Source of the DNA: Mycoplasmopsis gallopavonis
Lineage (GTDB): Bacteria > Bacillota_I > Bacilli_A > Mycoplasmatales > Metamycoplasmataceae
Reading direction: 5' to 3'
Assembly: GCF_900660635.1 (NCBI RefSeq)
Contig: NZ_LR215031.1
Coordinates: forward strand, 62,001 to 126,000
Length of the DNA stretch: 64,000 bases
Position numbers and translations under genes: made by a program. Every line of letters begins with the position of its first letter. The stretch's first letter is position 1. Positions 10,797-24,588 of the stretch are shown here, one piece after another. The notes beneath the pieces are model-generated. The model had not been told where the DNA came from, ran no database searches, and saw only the letters and a list, made by a program, of their open reading frames with translations.

Positions 10797-11771
10797 ATGA
10801 ATAAAAACAACTCAGTTTTATTTGGAATGGAAAATTCCTTAAAATTAGCTCAAAGAGTATCAGAAATCATAGGCTTACCACTTTCAAAAGTTCAAAAAAC
10901 AGTTTATGCTGACGGTGAAGTTATGATGGTATCAGAACCAACTGTTCGTGATAAAGATGTTTTCATTATCGCATCTACTTCAAGACCTGTTAATGATAAT
11001 ATAGTTGAACTTTTAATCTTTTTAGATTCACTAAAACGTGCAAGTGCCAAAAGTATTAATGTATGTTTAAGCTACTATGGATATGCAAGACAAGATCGAA
11101 AAGCTAGCGGAAGACAACCAATTGGTGCTAAATTAGTCGCTGATTTGTTACAAACTGCCGGAGCTACTAAAGTTGTTTGTGTCGACTTACATAATCCATC
11201 AATTCAAGGATTTTTCAACATTCCTGTTGATGATCTAAAAGGTCAATACCCACTTGCAAAAGCTCTAAAAAGCTTAAACGAAAAATTTACAGTAGTTTCA
11301 CCAGACCACGGTGGAACTGTTCGTGCACGTAAACTTGCTGAATTAATTGCTGATACAGTTAAAATTTGTATCATTGACAAAAGAAGAACAGGTGTTAACC
11401 AAACAGAAGTTATGGGTCTAATTGGTGATATTGCCGATCAAAACGCAGTAATTGTCGATGATATTATTGATACTGGTGGAACTATTTTAAAAGCAGTTGA
11501 TACACTCAAAAGTAAAGGTGCTAAAAAGGTTATTGTTGTAGCTACACACGGGATATTTACCAAAGGTTTTGAAATTTTTGAAAATAATCCTAATGTTGAG
11601 AAAGTTATCGTTACAGATAGCATTGATAATTATGAACTTGCTAAGAAATTCACTAAATTACAAATTGTTTCACTTGGTGATTTCCTTGCAAAAGTAATTA
11701 ATGCTTCATTAAGTGGTGGAAGTATTTCTAATGTTTATCTTGAGCTTAAAGAAGAAATACAAAAAATTTAA
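10797..11771 (+). CDS. prs: Ribose-phosphate pyrophosphokinase
   Basis: Makes PRPP from ribose-5-phosphate and ATP for nucleotide salvage, which mycoplasmas depend on. The 324-residue product has the flexible-loop region YYGYARQDRKASGRQPI, the PRPP-binding VDDIIDTGGT, and VVSPDHGGTVRA in the middle. ATG at 10797 is preferred because AAGG precedes it and homology-like sequence starts there (LFGMENSLKLAQ); an upstream in-frame start at 10773 would add eight unlikely residues. Its terminator hairpin has been split by IS3 copy 2. Confidence 0.96.
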   Translation: MNKNNSVLFGMENSLKLAQRVSEIIGLPLSKVQKTVYADGEVMMVSEPTVRDKDVFIIASTSRPVNDNIVELLIFLDSLKRASAKSINVCLSYYGYARQDRKASGRQPIGAKLVADLLQTAGATKVVCVDLHNPSIQGFFNIPVDDLKGQYPLAKALKSLNEKFTVVSPDHGGTVRARKLAELIADTVKICIIDKRRTGVNQTEVMGLIGDIADQNAVIVDDIIDTGGTILKAVDTLKSKGAKKVIVVATHGIFTKGFEIFENNPNVEKVIVTDSIDNYELAKKFTKLQIVSLGDFLAKVINASLSGGSISNVYLELKEEIQKI

Positions 11772-11779
11772 AAACTCAC

Positions 11780-11789
11780 AAAAAGCAAC
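11780..11789 (+). terminator. Left arm of the prs terminator, split by an IS
   Basis: AAAAAGCAAC pairs with GTTGCTTTTT at 13068-13077. Without the IS and its 4-base duplication the sequence is a 10-bp stem with a TAGTTTG loop, so IS3 copy 2 sits in the loop. Confidence 0.85.
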
Positions 11790-11794
11790 TAGTT

Positions 11795-13061
11795 TAAACT
11801 AGGACAATAAAAATTAACATTCCTTCGAATGTTAATTTTTTATATTTTTAAAGGAGAAAAAATGGGAAAACATTTTACAGAAGAACAAGAAAAAGAAATT
11901 TATAATACATTTTTTCAATTAGGTAAAAAGGATGCGATTGAACTGATGTATAAATATGGTGCAAAAGCAAAAGATAAATATGTGAAAGCGAGATTACGAA
12001 GAATATTAAAACATTATAATTTTAATATGAATAAAAAACCAAGAAAGCCTGGAACCGGTAGGTCAAGAAAAGCGAAAGAACAAGATATAAATTGAGACAT
12101 TTTTACACGAGAAGATTTAATTGAAATTGCAAAAAGATATAGAGAAATTACAAAAGATAAATTTAAAACAGAAAAAGTTCAAGAGGCATCACATATTAAT
12201 ATGGCTTCGTATAAACTTGCTATTTTGTTGTATCTTTGTAGACAAACAATATCCAAACATAAAAGAAATAATTTTGCTCCTAGAATTAAATCCAGAAAAA
12301 TAAAGTACCAAGACTTGATTATTGATTCATTTAAACAAAATAGATCTAAATATGGTAGACAAAAATTAAAATATTTTATCTTAAAGCACTATAAAATAGA
12401 CATAAACGAAAGAACTCTGGGAAGATATATGAATGCCTTAGGTTTATTTTGCAATGTCAGAAAAAGAAAAAAACTAAAAGAAGTAAAGAATACATCTGTC
12501 ATAAAAGAAAACATTGTTAATAGAGATTATAATGATGTATATAACAGAAATATATATGCTACTGATGTAACATATCTTCCAGCGACAAAAGATGCAATAA
12601 ACAATAATGTTTATCTTTCAGTAGTAATTAAACATAAAACTAAAGAAATAATTAGTTTTTCTCTTTCTAAATTTAATGATTCCAAATTAATTTACAAAAC
12701 ATTTGAAAATGTTGATTTTGAAAAAAGTTTTATATTACATTCAGATCATTGCTCAACTTATACATCTGATGATTTTTCTCGTTTTATTCAAAATAAAGGT
12801 GGAATAATTTCACTTTCAAAAGTAGGAAATAGTTTAGATAATAGAGTTGTGGAATATTGATTTTCAAATTTAAAAACTGAATTAATTAGAGATTTAAATA
12901 TCAAAGCTATGACTTTGAGTGAACTAGAAAAAGTGATATCTAATTATGTTCATTGATACAATAAATTTAGAATTCAATCATGTTTGAATTGAAAAACCCC
13001 ATACGAATATAGTATGGGGCTATCCAATTTGATAAATTGTTAATTTTTTCTGTCCTAGTTT
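11795..13061 (+). mobile_element. IS3-family element, copy 2
   Basis: 1267 bp, bounded by TAAACTAGGACA and TGTCCTAGTTT, with target duplication AGTT at 11791-11794 and 13062-13065. Same internal left-end hairpin as copy 1. Its transposase appears identical in protein sequence to copy 3 at 28470, which points to recent movement. Confidence 0.94.
11862..13043 (+). CDS. IS3-family transposase (copy 2)
   Basis: Intact 393-residue DDE transposase with the same layout as copy 1: basic DNA-binding N-terminus, then ATDVTY, HSDHCSTY and DNRVVEYW catalytic boxes. The protein matches copy 3 throughout as far as read and differs from copy 1 at a handful of residues. Start ATG follows AAAGGAG. Probably the active version. 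Confidence 0.92.
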
Positions 13062-13067
13062 AGTTTG

Positions 13068-13077
13068 GTTGCTTTTT
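13068..13077 (+). terminator. Right arm of the prs terminator
   Basis: GTTGCTTTTT, complementary to 11780-11789 across the IS; it now lies 18 bases before the rsmG start. Confidence 0.8.
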
Positions 13078-13095
13078 ATCAATTCTAGGAGTCAT

Positions 13096-13794
13096 ATGGA
13101 AACTTGAAAATATAAACAAATAGTCCAAAAAATGTGTATTGAAAATAATTGAGATTTCACTTTATTTGAAAAATATGTAAATTTAATTGAAGAAAAAAAC
13201 AAAGTAATGAATTTAACCGGTTTTAGCGGTGATACATTATGACACGAAGGTATTTTAGAATCTCTTTTAACAATGCAAGAAATCACCAAAGGTCTAGAAA
13301 ATGGTGAAATTTTAGATATAGGAGCTGGTGTTGGTTTTCCTTCTTTACCTTACGCTTTAACAACAAATAGTAATCACATTACTATTTATGAACCTCTTCA
13401 AAAACGAGTTAATTTCTTAAATTTAGTAATCAATGAACTTGGCCTTCAAAATAAAGTTAAAGTCGAAAAAAAGAGAGTGGAAGAAGAAACAAACAAAAAT
13501 TTATATGACCTAGTAACAGCCCGTGCTGTTAGCAGCGTTAGAAACCTTTTAATGGCAGGATTTCACACAGTTAAATTACACGGAAATATGTCGCTTCTTA
13601 AAAGTAAAAACTCTAAGCAGGAAATCGAAGAAGCACAAGAAATTCTCAAATTATTAAATGTAAAATTAGATGATTATTTACTAGAAAATCCCCTTTTACC
13701 ACGTACAACTGAGATTGTAAAAATCACAAAATTGCGTTCAACTCCGAAACAATTTCCCTTTTCTTGAAAAGAAATTGTGAAAAAAAATAATTAA
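13096..13794 (+). CDS. rsmG: 16S rRNA (guanine527-N7)-methyltransferase
   Basis: Methylates G527 of 16S rRNA using S-adenosylmethionine. The 232-residue protein has the cofactor loop ILDIGAGVGFPSLPYA at about residues 73-88 and the family segment LVTARAVSSVRNLL near 136. Start ATG follows CTAGGAGTCAT. The split prs terminator and the end of IS3 copy 2 lie immediately upstream, so rsmG transcription may now start in or near the IS. A strong terminator follows. Confidence 0.94.
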
Positions 13795-13838
13795 TTTTAA
13801 TTTATATAATTCTCTAATACTCTAATTTGAAACTTTTC

Positions 13839-13889
13839 AGCAAAAACCAAAAATTACAAGTTTGGTCTTTGCTTTTTTTTTTTTTTTTT
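13839..13889 (+). terminator. Terminator after rsmG with a 17-T tail
   Basis: AGCAAAAACCAAA and TTTGGTCTTTGCT form a 13-bp stem with one mismatch, and an unbroken run of 17 T follows (13873-13889). The tail is much longer than termination needs. Confidence 0.8.
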
Positions 13890-14004
13890 GCAAACAAAAA
13901 TACTTTTAAAGCTTTGTCATAGGTGTAAAAATCAAAATTTCCACAAATGTCTCAATTTGGAAAAGGCGATTTTAATGGTGTAAAATTAACGAAGATAAAA
14001 AAAG

Positions 14005-14025
14005 AGATTAAACACAGTTTAATCT
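14005..14025 (+). promoter_or_regulatory. Perfect inverted repeat before the 2120-aa surface protein gene
   Basis: AGATTAAAC - ACA - GTTTAATCT, a perfect 9-bp inverted repeat ending 25 bases before the ATG at 14051 and just upstream of the ribosome site. It could be an operator or an mRNA hairpin that shapes access to the start. The remainder of the 256-bp gap holds the rsmG terminator and a presumed promoter. Confidence 0.5.
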
Positions 14026-14050
14026 AAAATAAGATCTAAAAGGAAAAATT

Positions 14051-17000
14051 ATGAAAAAAAGTAAGAGAATTTTATTACCACTTTCGATAATGCCAATTAT
14101 GGCACCGGTAGCAATTTTATCTGCTTCTAACGTGATTGCTGGTAATAATGATAATACTGAAAGATTATCAAATGTTCCGAACGAAACACATTACATCGAA
14201 GGAATTAATGGTGATCATAAAACTTTTGATAATAGTAAAAAGAATTCATACTACTATAATTTAGTTGGAGGAACAACTAGCTTTGCTTTCAGATACAAAG
14301 CTGCTCCACTTGTTGAAACACAAATTGGTGATGAAAGAGAATGACAAGAGCCAGTTCAAAACTGAACTGTAACTGTTAATAAAAACCCAACATTCCCAAG
14401 AAAATTTACAGGAGAATCTACAACTTACGAAGATGGACCTACTTGAAGTGCTAACCCTCGTTTTGCTGTTGCAATTTCAAAAGGACTTGAAATTATTCCA
14501 GGAAGTTTATCATTAGAAGTTTGAAATCCTCTTAAAGGGACTGATACAAAACCTACTTTCGAATATAAAAATGTCGAAAATACATTAGTTCCATTTACCC
14601 AAACAGGAATTCTTGAAAGAACAATTAGTGCTAACTTTTGAGCAGATCAAGATAATTGAAATAGATGAAATAAAGCAGAAAAAACAGATAATTATTGAAA
14701 CTTATATTTTAGTGATTGAGCAATTTTTAATGAATCAACTCACAAAAAAGATGATCAAAACATTGATTTAAACTACTGAAATGCATGGAAGAAAGATCGA
14801 AATGCAGAACCAGGTTCAAAAATTTGAGAAGCTCTTCATTTATGAGATCAAATTGCCTTAGTTACAGTTAACAGAAGTTGAAGAACACCAATGAGAGCTG
14901 TGTTCTTAGAAAATGATTGAAACCCTGGATGAGCTTCTGGATGAGCAAAAACTAACGAATGAACTGATATTACTAAGCAGTTCCAAGATGATATTCACTA
15001 TAACATTGGGGAAATTATCGGATTTGACTTTGACACATCTACTTGAAAAGGTGACAACATCTACTCACAAAACTATTTTGTAATTAAATTCCAAACCAGA
15101 AAAAACAAGGATATGTTATTACTTAATAATCCAAATTTAAGAGTTGATAACATTGGTAATAAAGCCTATGTTATGAGTGGTTTTTCAACTTTTGACCATA
15201 ACACTTATGTTGGTAACTGAGATTGAGAAATGGTTGATATTGATAAAAGATATCAAAACTTCTCAGTTGACATTAAAGAAAATATTATTAAAAACTCTAG
15301 CTCAGAAGTTAAAAAGTTACCTAAACTTAATTTCACTGTTTCAGGAACTAATGTAACTGGAAGAAGAGTAGGAATAGTAACAACAGATCTTTCAACAACT
15401 AATACAAATAAAATTCAAATTGATAATAGTAAAAGATCAAACGATACTTCATATTGATCAAGAAACTATTCTTCATTATATGTTGGATCACAAGATTTAA
15501 ATGAAGAAGATTTCAATTATTCAAGACAATGATGAGCTGTTCGTAAAAATTGAGAATTATCTTATAAATATATTGATCCATTAGAAGATTTTTGAGATAT
15601 TAGTGTATCTAAATCATGAAATGAAGATTTAGATAGAATGACTTATACTCTTAACTACTACTTCAATGAACTTAAATACAAAAAAGTTGCAGCTGAAAAA
15701 TATATTTATGATAAAACAAACTTAACAAACGCTCAAAAAGAAGCATTAGTTAACGAAATTAAAAGACAAACCAATGATTCAGATATTGAGAAAGTCAAAA
15801 CCAAAGCAGATCAATTAGATCAAGCACAAAAAACTTTATTAGATACTTTAAATGCTCTGAAAGTTAATCCTGATATGAATCGTGATTCTAAAAACTACAA
15901 ATTAGCATCAGATTCATTAAAACAAATTTATGATCAAGTTTTAAATGAAGCAAATACAGCAACAAATAAAACTTCTGCTCCATTTAAAAACTTAGAAGAA
16001 GTTAACGCTCTAACTTCAAAAATTAAAAACTTACAGTTAGATGGTAAACTTTTCTTAGATAACGCTCTTGCACACCTTGATCAATACAAGAATAATATAA
16101 GTTCCGATCTTTACAACACAACAAAAGCAGAAATGGAAGCTGCTCAAACAAGAAATGATGTTAACGCTTCTTTAAATAAATTAAGTGAATTTATGGATGT
16201 TATTGACAAACTTAAAAAAGCAGCCGCAGCTGGAGAACAAACAAAATCAACAAGTTTATATTCAACAAGTACAGCTGAAAAGAAAAAAGCATTAGATACT
16301 GCTTTACAAGACGTTGAAAATAAAATAGCTAATTCAAGTAAAGCTAGAATTATTAATAAAGATATTTGAGATAGACTAAAACAAAATTACTTAAACTCAA
16401 TTAAAAAAGTTTATGATGCAATCGCTGGACTTGGTGGTTTAAAAGAAACTTTAAAAGAAGAAATTAAAAAATACCCTGAGGAATTTCTTCCAAGTGAAGA
16501 TAAAAATCAAATTTTAGATAAAATCGAAAAAGATACAATTGATTCAACTGATAAAATGAACGAATATCTAAAAGAAGCTTATGATAAAGCTGCCGAAAAT
16601 GCTAAAAAAGTTATCGACTCATTAAACAACTTAAATGAAGATCAAAAAAATGAATTTAAGCAAAAAATTGATGATGCCAAAAATTCAAACAATTATAATC
16701 TAGATCAACTAAAAGAAATTATTGCTGATGCTAAGAAAGTTAACGATGCTCAAAAATTTGACATGAGTAAATTTGATGAATTGCAACACTTAACAAATGC
16801 TCAAAAACAACATTGAAAAGCCGAAGTTGAAAAGAAAGCAAATGAAGGTCTTGCTGCTCAAAATGAGGTTTATAACAAAGCTGTTGAATTAGATCATTTA
16901 ATGCTTGACTTAAATAATCTTGTAAATAGTGCAAAACAAATTAAAGAAGCAAACAATACAACTTATAGTAAAGCTTCTAATAAAGATGCTTTTGATCAAG

Positions 17001-20000
17001 CTTTAACTAATGCAACAAATGCAGTGAATAAAGCAAATACTAATAATCAAGATAAAGCTACAATCAATCAATATTTAGCTGAGTTAACCAAACAAAAAGA
17101 TGCTTTAGATGGCCAAATCGTTGATTTAAAAGAAAAAATTAATGATAAAAATGTAGTAAATATACTTAACGATAATCAAAGAAATGAAGTAATTGCTTTA
17201 ATTGGAAATAAAAAAGATAATGATTTAACTAATGAACTTTTAATTGAAATTGATAAAGCAATTATTACCAAAGATAAAGCAAACTTAAATGCCGAGCTTG
17301 AAAAAGCAAAAGCTAAGGGATTAGACCCTGAAAAAATTAATGAGTTTAAAAATAAAATTGATAACATCAACCTTGACAAAGCTACTAATCCTTGAGATAA
17401 AACAGCAAAAGAACTCATGGATGAAATTGATAAAACCAATAAAGAACTTGATGAGTTAGCTAAGAAAAAAGAAGAATTAAAAGCAAAAATTGATTCTGAT
17501 AAAACTTGAACACATTTAAATCCTTCTCAAAAAGAACAATTTAAACAACAAATTGAAAACGCTAAAACAATGGATGATTTAAATGCTCTTGAAAATACAA
17601 TTGATCAAATAGATACTCAAATGGATAAACTCAAAAAAGCTTTTGATGCAATTCCAGAATCATTAAAACCAACAGATTCTAAGCTAGAAGATGGAACTAC
17701 AATTACAAATCCTGACTTTACACTTGCAACCGAAAAGAAACTTAAAGATGATTATCTCAAAGCACTTCAAAACGTAAATAAAGCATTAATAGATACAGAT
17801 ACTTCAAATTCATATAACGAACAAACTATTAAAGACTTAATTGACAAACTTAATACAACAAAAAATGCTTTAAATGGAGAAGAAACTCTTAAAAGTAAAA
17901 AAGATCAAATTAAAGCAAAAATAGATACAATTCCAGAAACAAGCTTATCAAATGCAGATAAAGATAAATTAAAAGCAAAAGTTGATGCTGCTTCTACAAT
18001 TCAAAATACTAGCTCTAATTCTGATGGAAATAATAATCAAACAAATTGAAACAGCACTGATTCAATTGACACATTTGTTGATAAATTGAAAAAATCATTA
18101 AATGATTTAAAAACTAATGTTGATGGGCAAGATGCTGTTCAAAACACAGAGAATTATAGAAACTCAACTGATGCTGCTAAAAAACAATATGACGATTCAA
18201 TTGCTGATGGTAAAAATGTTCTCAATAATAACAAAACTCCTGATAATGATTGAGATTCGATTTTAAGTAATATTGACCAAAAAAATTCAGCAATTAATCA
18301 AGCAAAACAAAACTTAAATGGTGATGATCAATTACCACAAAGTAAGACACAAGCAATTCAAAAATTAAATGATTACAAATATTTAAATAACAAGCAGAAA
18401 GAAGAACTTCAAACTAAGATTAATTCTGCACAAGAAATTAATACAATTAATCAAATTTTAAATACCGCTAATAGTTTAAACGATGCAATGAAAGCACTTC
18501 TTGATGCTTATGATAAGCACAATGGGCGTGAAGCAAATCCAGCAAAAGGTCTTAAAGCAATTACAGAAAAACGTAGTGAAACTTCTAAATTTATTAATGC
18601 TACAAATCGATCACCATATCTTAATGCTTTAAATCAAGCTAATATTGCTTTAAATGCAATCGAAAATAGAGTAGTCTTAGATCCGCAAGCATTAACTAAG
18701 CTTGCAAACGAAATTGAAAGCACTTATGCTAGCTTAAATGGTGAACAGACATTAAATTCATATAAAGAAGAAGCTAAGAAAAAAATAGATTCTGATTTTA
18801 CTAATTTAAATAATGAACAAAAACAAGATCTCAAAAATAAAATCAATAATGCTAAAACAGAAGCAGAAATTGATCAAATTTTAAAAGATGCTGCAAATCA
18901 AAATAAAAATATGGGTGACTTATTAGCTGCTATTGATACTGCAACTGGTAAAACACAAACAAATCAATTTAAAAACTCTTCACCACAAGTTCAACAAGAA
19001 CTTTTAGCTAAAATTCAAAAAGCTAAAGAACAAGCTCAAAATCACAATCTAACAAACGAAGAAATTCAAGAGTTAATTAATGAATTAAATGGAGTTGCCT
19101 TAGATGGTGATCAAAGACTTAAAGAAAAATTAGATCAATTACAAAATAAAGTTAACGAACTTACCCCAATTAAACAAACAGATAAATATAAACAAGCTTC
19201 TAATCTTGATAAAACTTCATTTGATCAAGCATTAGAAGATGCTCAAAATAACATTAATCATCCAAATTATGATAAATTATCACTTGATGATGTTCAAAGA
19301 ATGATTGACAAATTAGAACAAGTGAAAAATAATCTTTTGGATGATAAAAACAAAAGAATTGAAGATGAAATTAAAGGTCTTGATAATTTAACAGATCAAG
19401 AAAAACAACACTTTATTGATCAAATGAAACAAACTAGCGATAATAATGCTAAAGAAGATATCTTAGATCAAGCTAAAGAGTTAAATGATCACAAACAAAA
19501 TATCATTGATAAAATTAAAGAAGCTCAAAATTCAGGTCTAAACAATGATGAAGCCAACAAATTAATTAATGAAGTGAAAAAAGCCGATGGTCTAAATCAT
19601 CCAGAGAAGTTAAACGAATTAGAAAATAAAGTTCAAAACATTATTGACAAAATTTCCGAAGTAGAAAATAAGTTAAATGAACTTAACCCAACTTCATCAC
19701 TAGAACAAATTAATCAAATCAAGGATTTAATTGAAAATCTTAAAGACTTAAAAGTTAATACTGATCAATTTAAGAAAGTTATTGATAATTTAGAACAAGT
19801 TCAAAAATTCCCTAATATTCTTAAAGAATTCGAAGACTTGCGTTATGATGACCCAAGCTTAGAAACCAAAAAAGAACAAGTTTTAAATGCTTTAAATGCA
19901 CTTAAACAACTTGATAATAACTACACCAATAATAAACTTGCACAAATTGCATTAACAATTCAAGATGCAATCGAACAAAATGAAGCAGCATTTAATTTAG

Positions 20001-20413
20001 ATCTTGCTTTATTAAATGCACTTAAAACCAATGAATACACAGATGAATTACGTGAAGCAATTAATAATGCAAATAGTAAAAATGCAAATCGTTTCCCTAA
20101 CTTTATTCATTATTTCACAGAAGCTTCAAGATATCTAAATTCAATTAAGAAAATTGAAGATCATATTCCATTAAGAGAAGACGAAATCGATATTATCAAA
20201 AATCTTAACGATCAAGCTCTTAATGAGAATTTAGTAAATGTTATCAAATCATGAATTGATGATAATAACACAAAAATCCAAAAAGAAGCAATTGTTCCAA
20301 AACCTGAGAAAAAACCTTATGAAGGACTTAGTCCATGATGATGAGTTTTACTTTTCCTTGGTACTTTAGGAATTGGTGCACTGGTTGCTTACTTAGTTAC
20401 TAATAAAAAATAG
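14051..20413 (+). CDS. Giant exported surface protein with helical FIVAR/GA-like repeats (2120 aa)
   Basis: A single frame with many TGA-coded Trp. Residues 1-31 are a Sec signal peptide (MKKSKRILLPLSIMPIMAP..) without a lipobox Cys. Residues about 95-530 form a Trp-rich domain of unknown fold. From about 530 to 2070 the chain is almost wholly helical and built from 60-90-residue modules of the type LN-x-x-QK-x-x-L-K-x-x-I-x-x-A, as in FIVAR and GA modules of bacterial adhesins and in Lmp-type proteins of M. hominis (family comparison from memory). A C-terminal membrane helix (WWWVLLFLGTLGIGALVAYL) with a short Lys tail anchors it, leaving the bulk outside the cell. The likely role is adhesion or immune interaction (inference). 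It has a ribosome site AAAAGGAAAA, is monocistronic and ends at a bidirectional terminator. Confidence 0.88.
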
Positions 20414-20419
20414 ATAAAG

Positions 20420-20445
20420 AAAAAACGCTAGAAATAGCGTTTTTT
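20420..20445. terminator. Bidirectional terminator between the surface protein gene and lysS
   Basis: AAAAAACGCTA ... TAGCGTTTTTT, an 11-bp stem around a short GAAA-type loop, with A and T runs on either side, so it serves both converging genes. Confidence 0.88.
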
Positions 20446-20446
20446 G

Positions 20447-21907
<1,461 letters not shown>

Positions 21908-21970
21908 TAATTCTCCTTAATATAATAGTAATTTTACATTTTTTCAAACTAAAAACTTAATCAAAATATC

Positions 21971-22480
21971 TTAATTTATAATATTTGCTTTTAAGAAACT
22001 TAAACGCTGTTCAAGCATTGCTAAAAGTAAATTACCTTCTTGCTCTTTGTTATTGTAAAGTCGATCAATTTCAATCAAAGTTTCACCAAGTTCTTGTGTA
22101 ACTTGAATCGAAACTTCATTTAGTGCTTGACTTTGAATATTACCTTGTCGATCATAAATTCCACCTAATTGAAAGATTTCAACAAGATTTTTTCTTGATA
22201 GTTCCTTTTTACCTTTTAACACAAATTGTGAATCTCTTTTATCTTGAATTTCATAACTAAATTTAAAAGAAGCATTACTCAATGGTGCGTTTAAAACAAA
22301 CATTTTCATGTCATAAATTTGTTTAACTACTTGCTCTAACTCTTTTTTAACAATTTTTAAATCTAAACTTGAACTAATTGTTAAATGATCGTGATTTTTG
22401 CTTACATTGCAAGCAACAACACTTAAAGGAGCTAATAATAAGCTACTTGTAGTACATAATTTTCAAATAAACTTTTTCAT
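21971..22480 (-). CDS. Small lipoprotein, 169 aa
   Basis: Starts MKKFIWKLCTTSSLLLAPLS with lipobox VVAC at about residues 21-24, so it should be lipid-anchored on the outer face of the membrane. The mature part is hydrophilic and helical, with a final coiled-coil-like stretch. Its overall plan (short beta-like segment with 'I-x-F/V-x-Y-x-I', then helical tail) resembles the lipoproteins at 26319 and 29848, perhaps distant paralogues (inference). There is no Shine-Dalgarno; TATAAT (22490-22495) ends nine bases before ATG, so the mRNA is probably nearly leaderless. Function unknown. Confidence 0.8.
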
Positions 22481-22489
22481 AATAAAAAT

Positions 22490-22495
22490 ATTATA
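22490..22495 (-). promoter_or_regulatory. -10 box of the 169-aa lipoprotein gene
   Basis: TATAAT on the minus strand, nine bases before the ATG and with no ribosome site between, implying a leader of only a few bases. Confidence 0.55.
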
Positions 22496-22947
22496 GTTTA
22501 TTATTTTTTAATGTTACAAATTAAAAAATAACATCACCTTAATTAAATAGTTCTTCTCCTAATTTTACTCACTCTTCAATTAAGGTTTCAACATAATTAA
22601 ATGAATCTTCATAAACTTGATCAAAACTAAAATCAATACCTGCATTTTTTAAAATATTAAGAGGTCAGTCACTGCTTCCTGCACTTAAAAAGTTCTCAAT
22701 ATAAAATTCAAGGGCTTTTGTTCCTTCTTTTTTATATTTACTAAAAAAGAAGGAAGCAGCAAGATGTCCAATTGCATACTTATATACATAAAATGAATAA
22801 TAAAAGTGCGGAACATAAATGGCAGCAATTAAATCCTGAGTTTCCAAGTTGAGCTTATTTTTTAGGCTTATTTTTTTATACATATATCAAAGATATATGA
22901 CCTAAAGAAAAAAATGTTTTTTTACTTACATTACACACATAAAATGA

Positions 22948-22953
22948 TATAAT
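22948..22953 (+). promoter_or_regulatory. -10 box of the IS1634-like transposase (copy A)
   Basis: TATAAT six bases before the transposase ATG at 22960, with no ribosome site. Initiation about seven bases downstream of the box would fall at the ATG, giving a leaderless message. The same box precedes the copy B gene. Confidence 0.6.
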
Positions 22954-22959
22954 AAGAGC

Positions 22960-24588
22960 ATGAGTTACAGTTTATGCAAGAAAAAACAAAATGGAAAATA
23001 TTATTTAGTTTTAGCTATTTCTAAAGGTTTTAAAAAAGGTTATGGAAATCAGATTGGTCTAGGGTACTGAGAAGATATCAAAGAAAAGTATGGATTATCT
23101 TCAATTGAAGATATAAAAGAAATAGCAAAAAAAGTAGATACATCTTTAGATAAAACTGTTGCAAAAGAAGAGTTTTTTAAATTATTAAAACCTACTTCTG
23201 TAAAAACAAGTATCCAAAATATTGGAGTTGATTTAATTTATAAAGTTATTAAAGAATTAGATTTATTTTCGGCATTACCAAAAAGTAAACATAAATCGTT
23301 AGAAGAGGTTTTGGAATTTTTCATAGCAACTAGAATTATCCTTCCAAGAAGCTATATGTCACAATATAAAAATAAAAGTGATTTTATAAATGATATTAAT
23401 GTTAAAAAATCATCAATATATAACTATCTTGATGTTATTTTCGAAAATAAGAATTCTGTTTTAGTCAATTTATTTCAAAAAATAAATGAATTCACAAATC
23501 GTAATAATAAAGTTTTTCACTTCGATAACACAACAGTTTATTTTGAAAACTTTACAAGAGAAGGAATAAGAAAAAACGGTTTTTCAAAAGACGGAAAACA
23601 CAATGAAGATCAAGTAGTCATAGCAATGGCTGTAGATGAAAACGGAATACCAATACACTATAAAGTGTTCCCAGGTAACACGGCTGATGGTAAAACAATG
23701 TTATCCTTCGTTTTAGAACTTCAATCAATCTATAAAATAAAGGATATTATAATAGTTGCAGATCGTGGAATAAATAACAATGCAAACTTACGTTTCCTAG
23801 AACAAAAAGGAATTAAATATATATTCCAAAAAAGATTAGATACATTAAGTATTGGGATGAAAAAATTCATTCTTGAGGACAAACATTATGTTTTTAGAGA
23901 TGAAATGTTTTGGAAAGAACAAATTGTTGAATCTGTTTGAAACAAAAATAGATTTAATGGTAAATACAGAAAATGATGTGTGTTTTTCAGTCCTGGGAAA
24001 AAGACTTTAGATAAATTAAAAAGAAATAATTTTATTGATAAATTGAATAAGAAAACTGTAAATGGAGAACTCCCACTTAGTTCTTTAGTTCCAGAATATA
24101 AAAAGAAATACATGGACATTGATGGCAAAACAGTGGGTAAATTAAATTGAGAGAAAATTAAGAAAAAAGAATCTGAAGATGGTTTTTACATTATTGAAAC
24201 CAATATTTTAGATTTAACACCAGAAAAAGCTAATGAAATTTACAGAAAACAATGAAAAGTAGAAGAAAATTTCAGAACATTAAAATCTTCTTTACAAGTT
24301 AGACCTGTTTTTGTTCATAATGAACAGCATATACTTGCACATCTTTTATTATGTTTCATTGCTCTTGTTGTTTTAAAATACTGTCTTTATAAATTAAAGA
24401 AATATTATGAAATCAATGGAGAAATACAAAAAGTGACGTTAGATTTATTTGTGGATTCATTAAGAATAATGACTATAACAAAAAAAGAAGTAAATGGAAA
24501 AGTGGTACAAGAAATAATTAATGATTTGGATGAAAACCACAAAGAAAATATAAAAATTTATAAAGATTTTATCGCATGTATGAGTTAA
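22960..24588 (+). CDS. IS1634-family transposase (copy A, intact)
   Basis: 542-residue DDE transposase of the IS4/IS1634 type. Catalytic boxes: HFDNTTVYFE (first Asp, about 187), VADRGINNNANL (second Asp, about 270), and the Y-R-E-K signature in YRKQWKVEENFRTLKS near 430. It begins MSYSLCKKKQNGKYY. A homopolymer of seven A near codon 65 keeps the frame open here, whereas copy B has six A and is broken. No Shine-Dalgarno; likely leaderless. This is the probable source of copy B transposition. Confidence 0.93.

Noticed and set aside
22081-22480. Relation of the 169-aa lipoprotein to known P35/P48 families
   Set aside because: No motif beyond the lipobox supports a named family.
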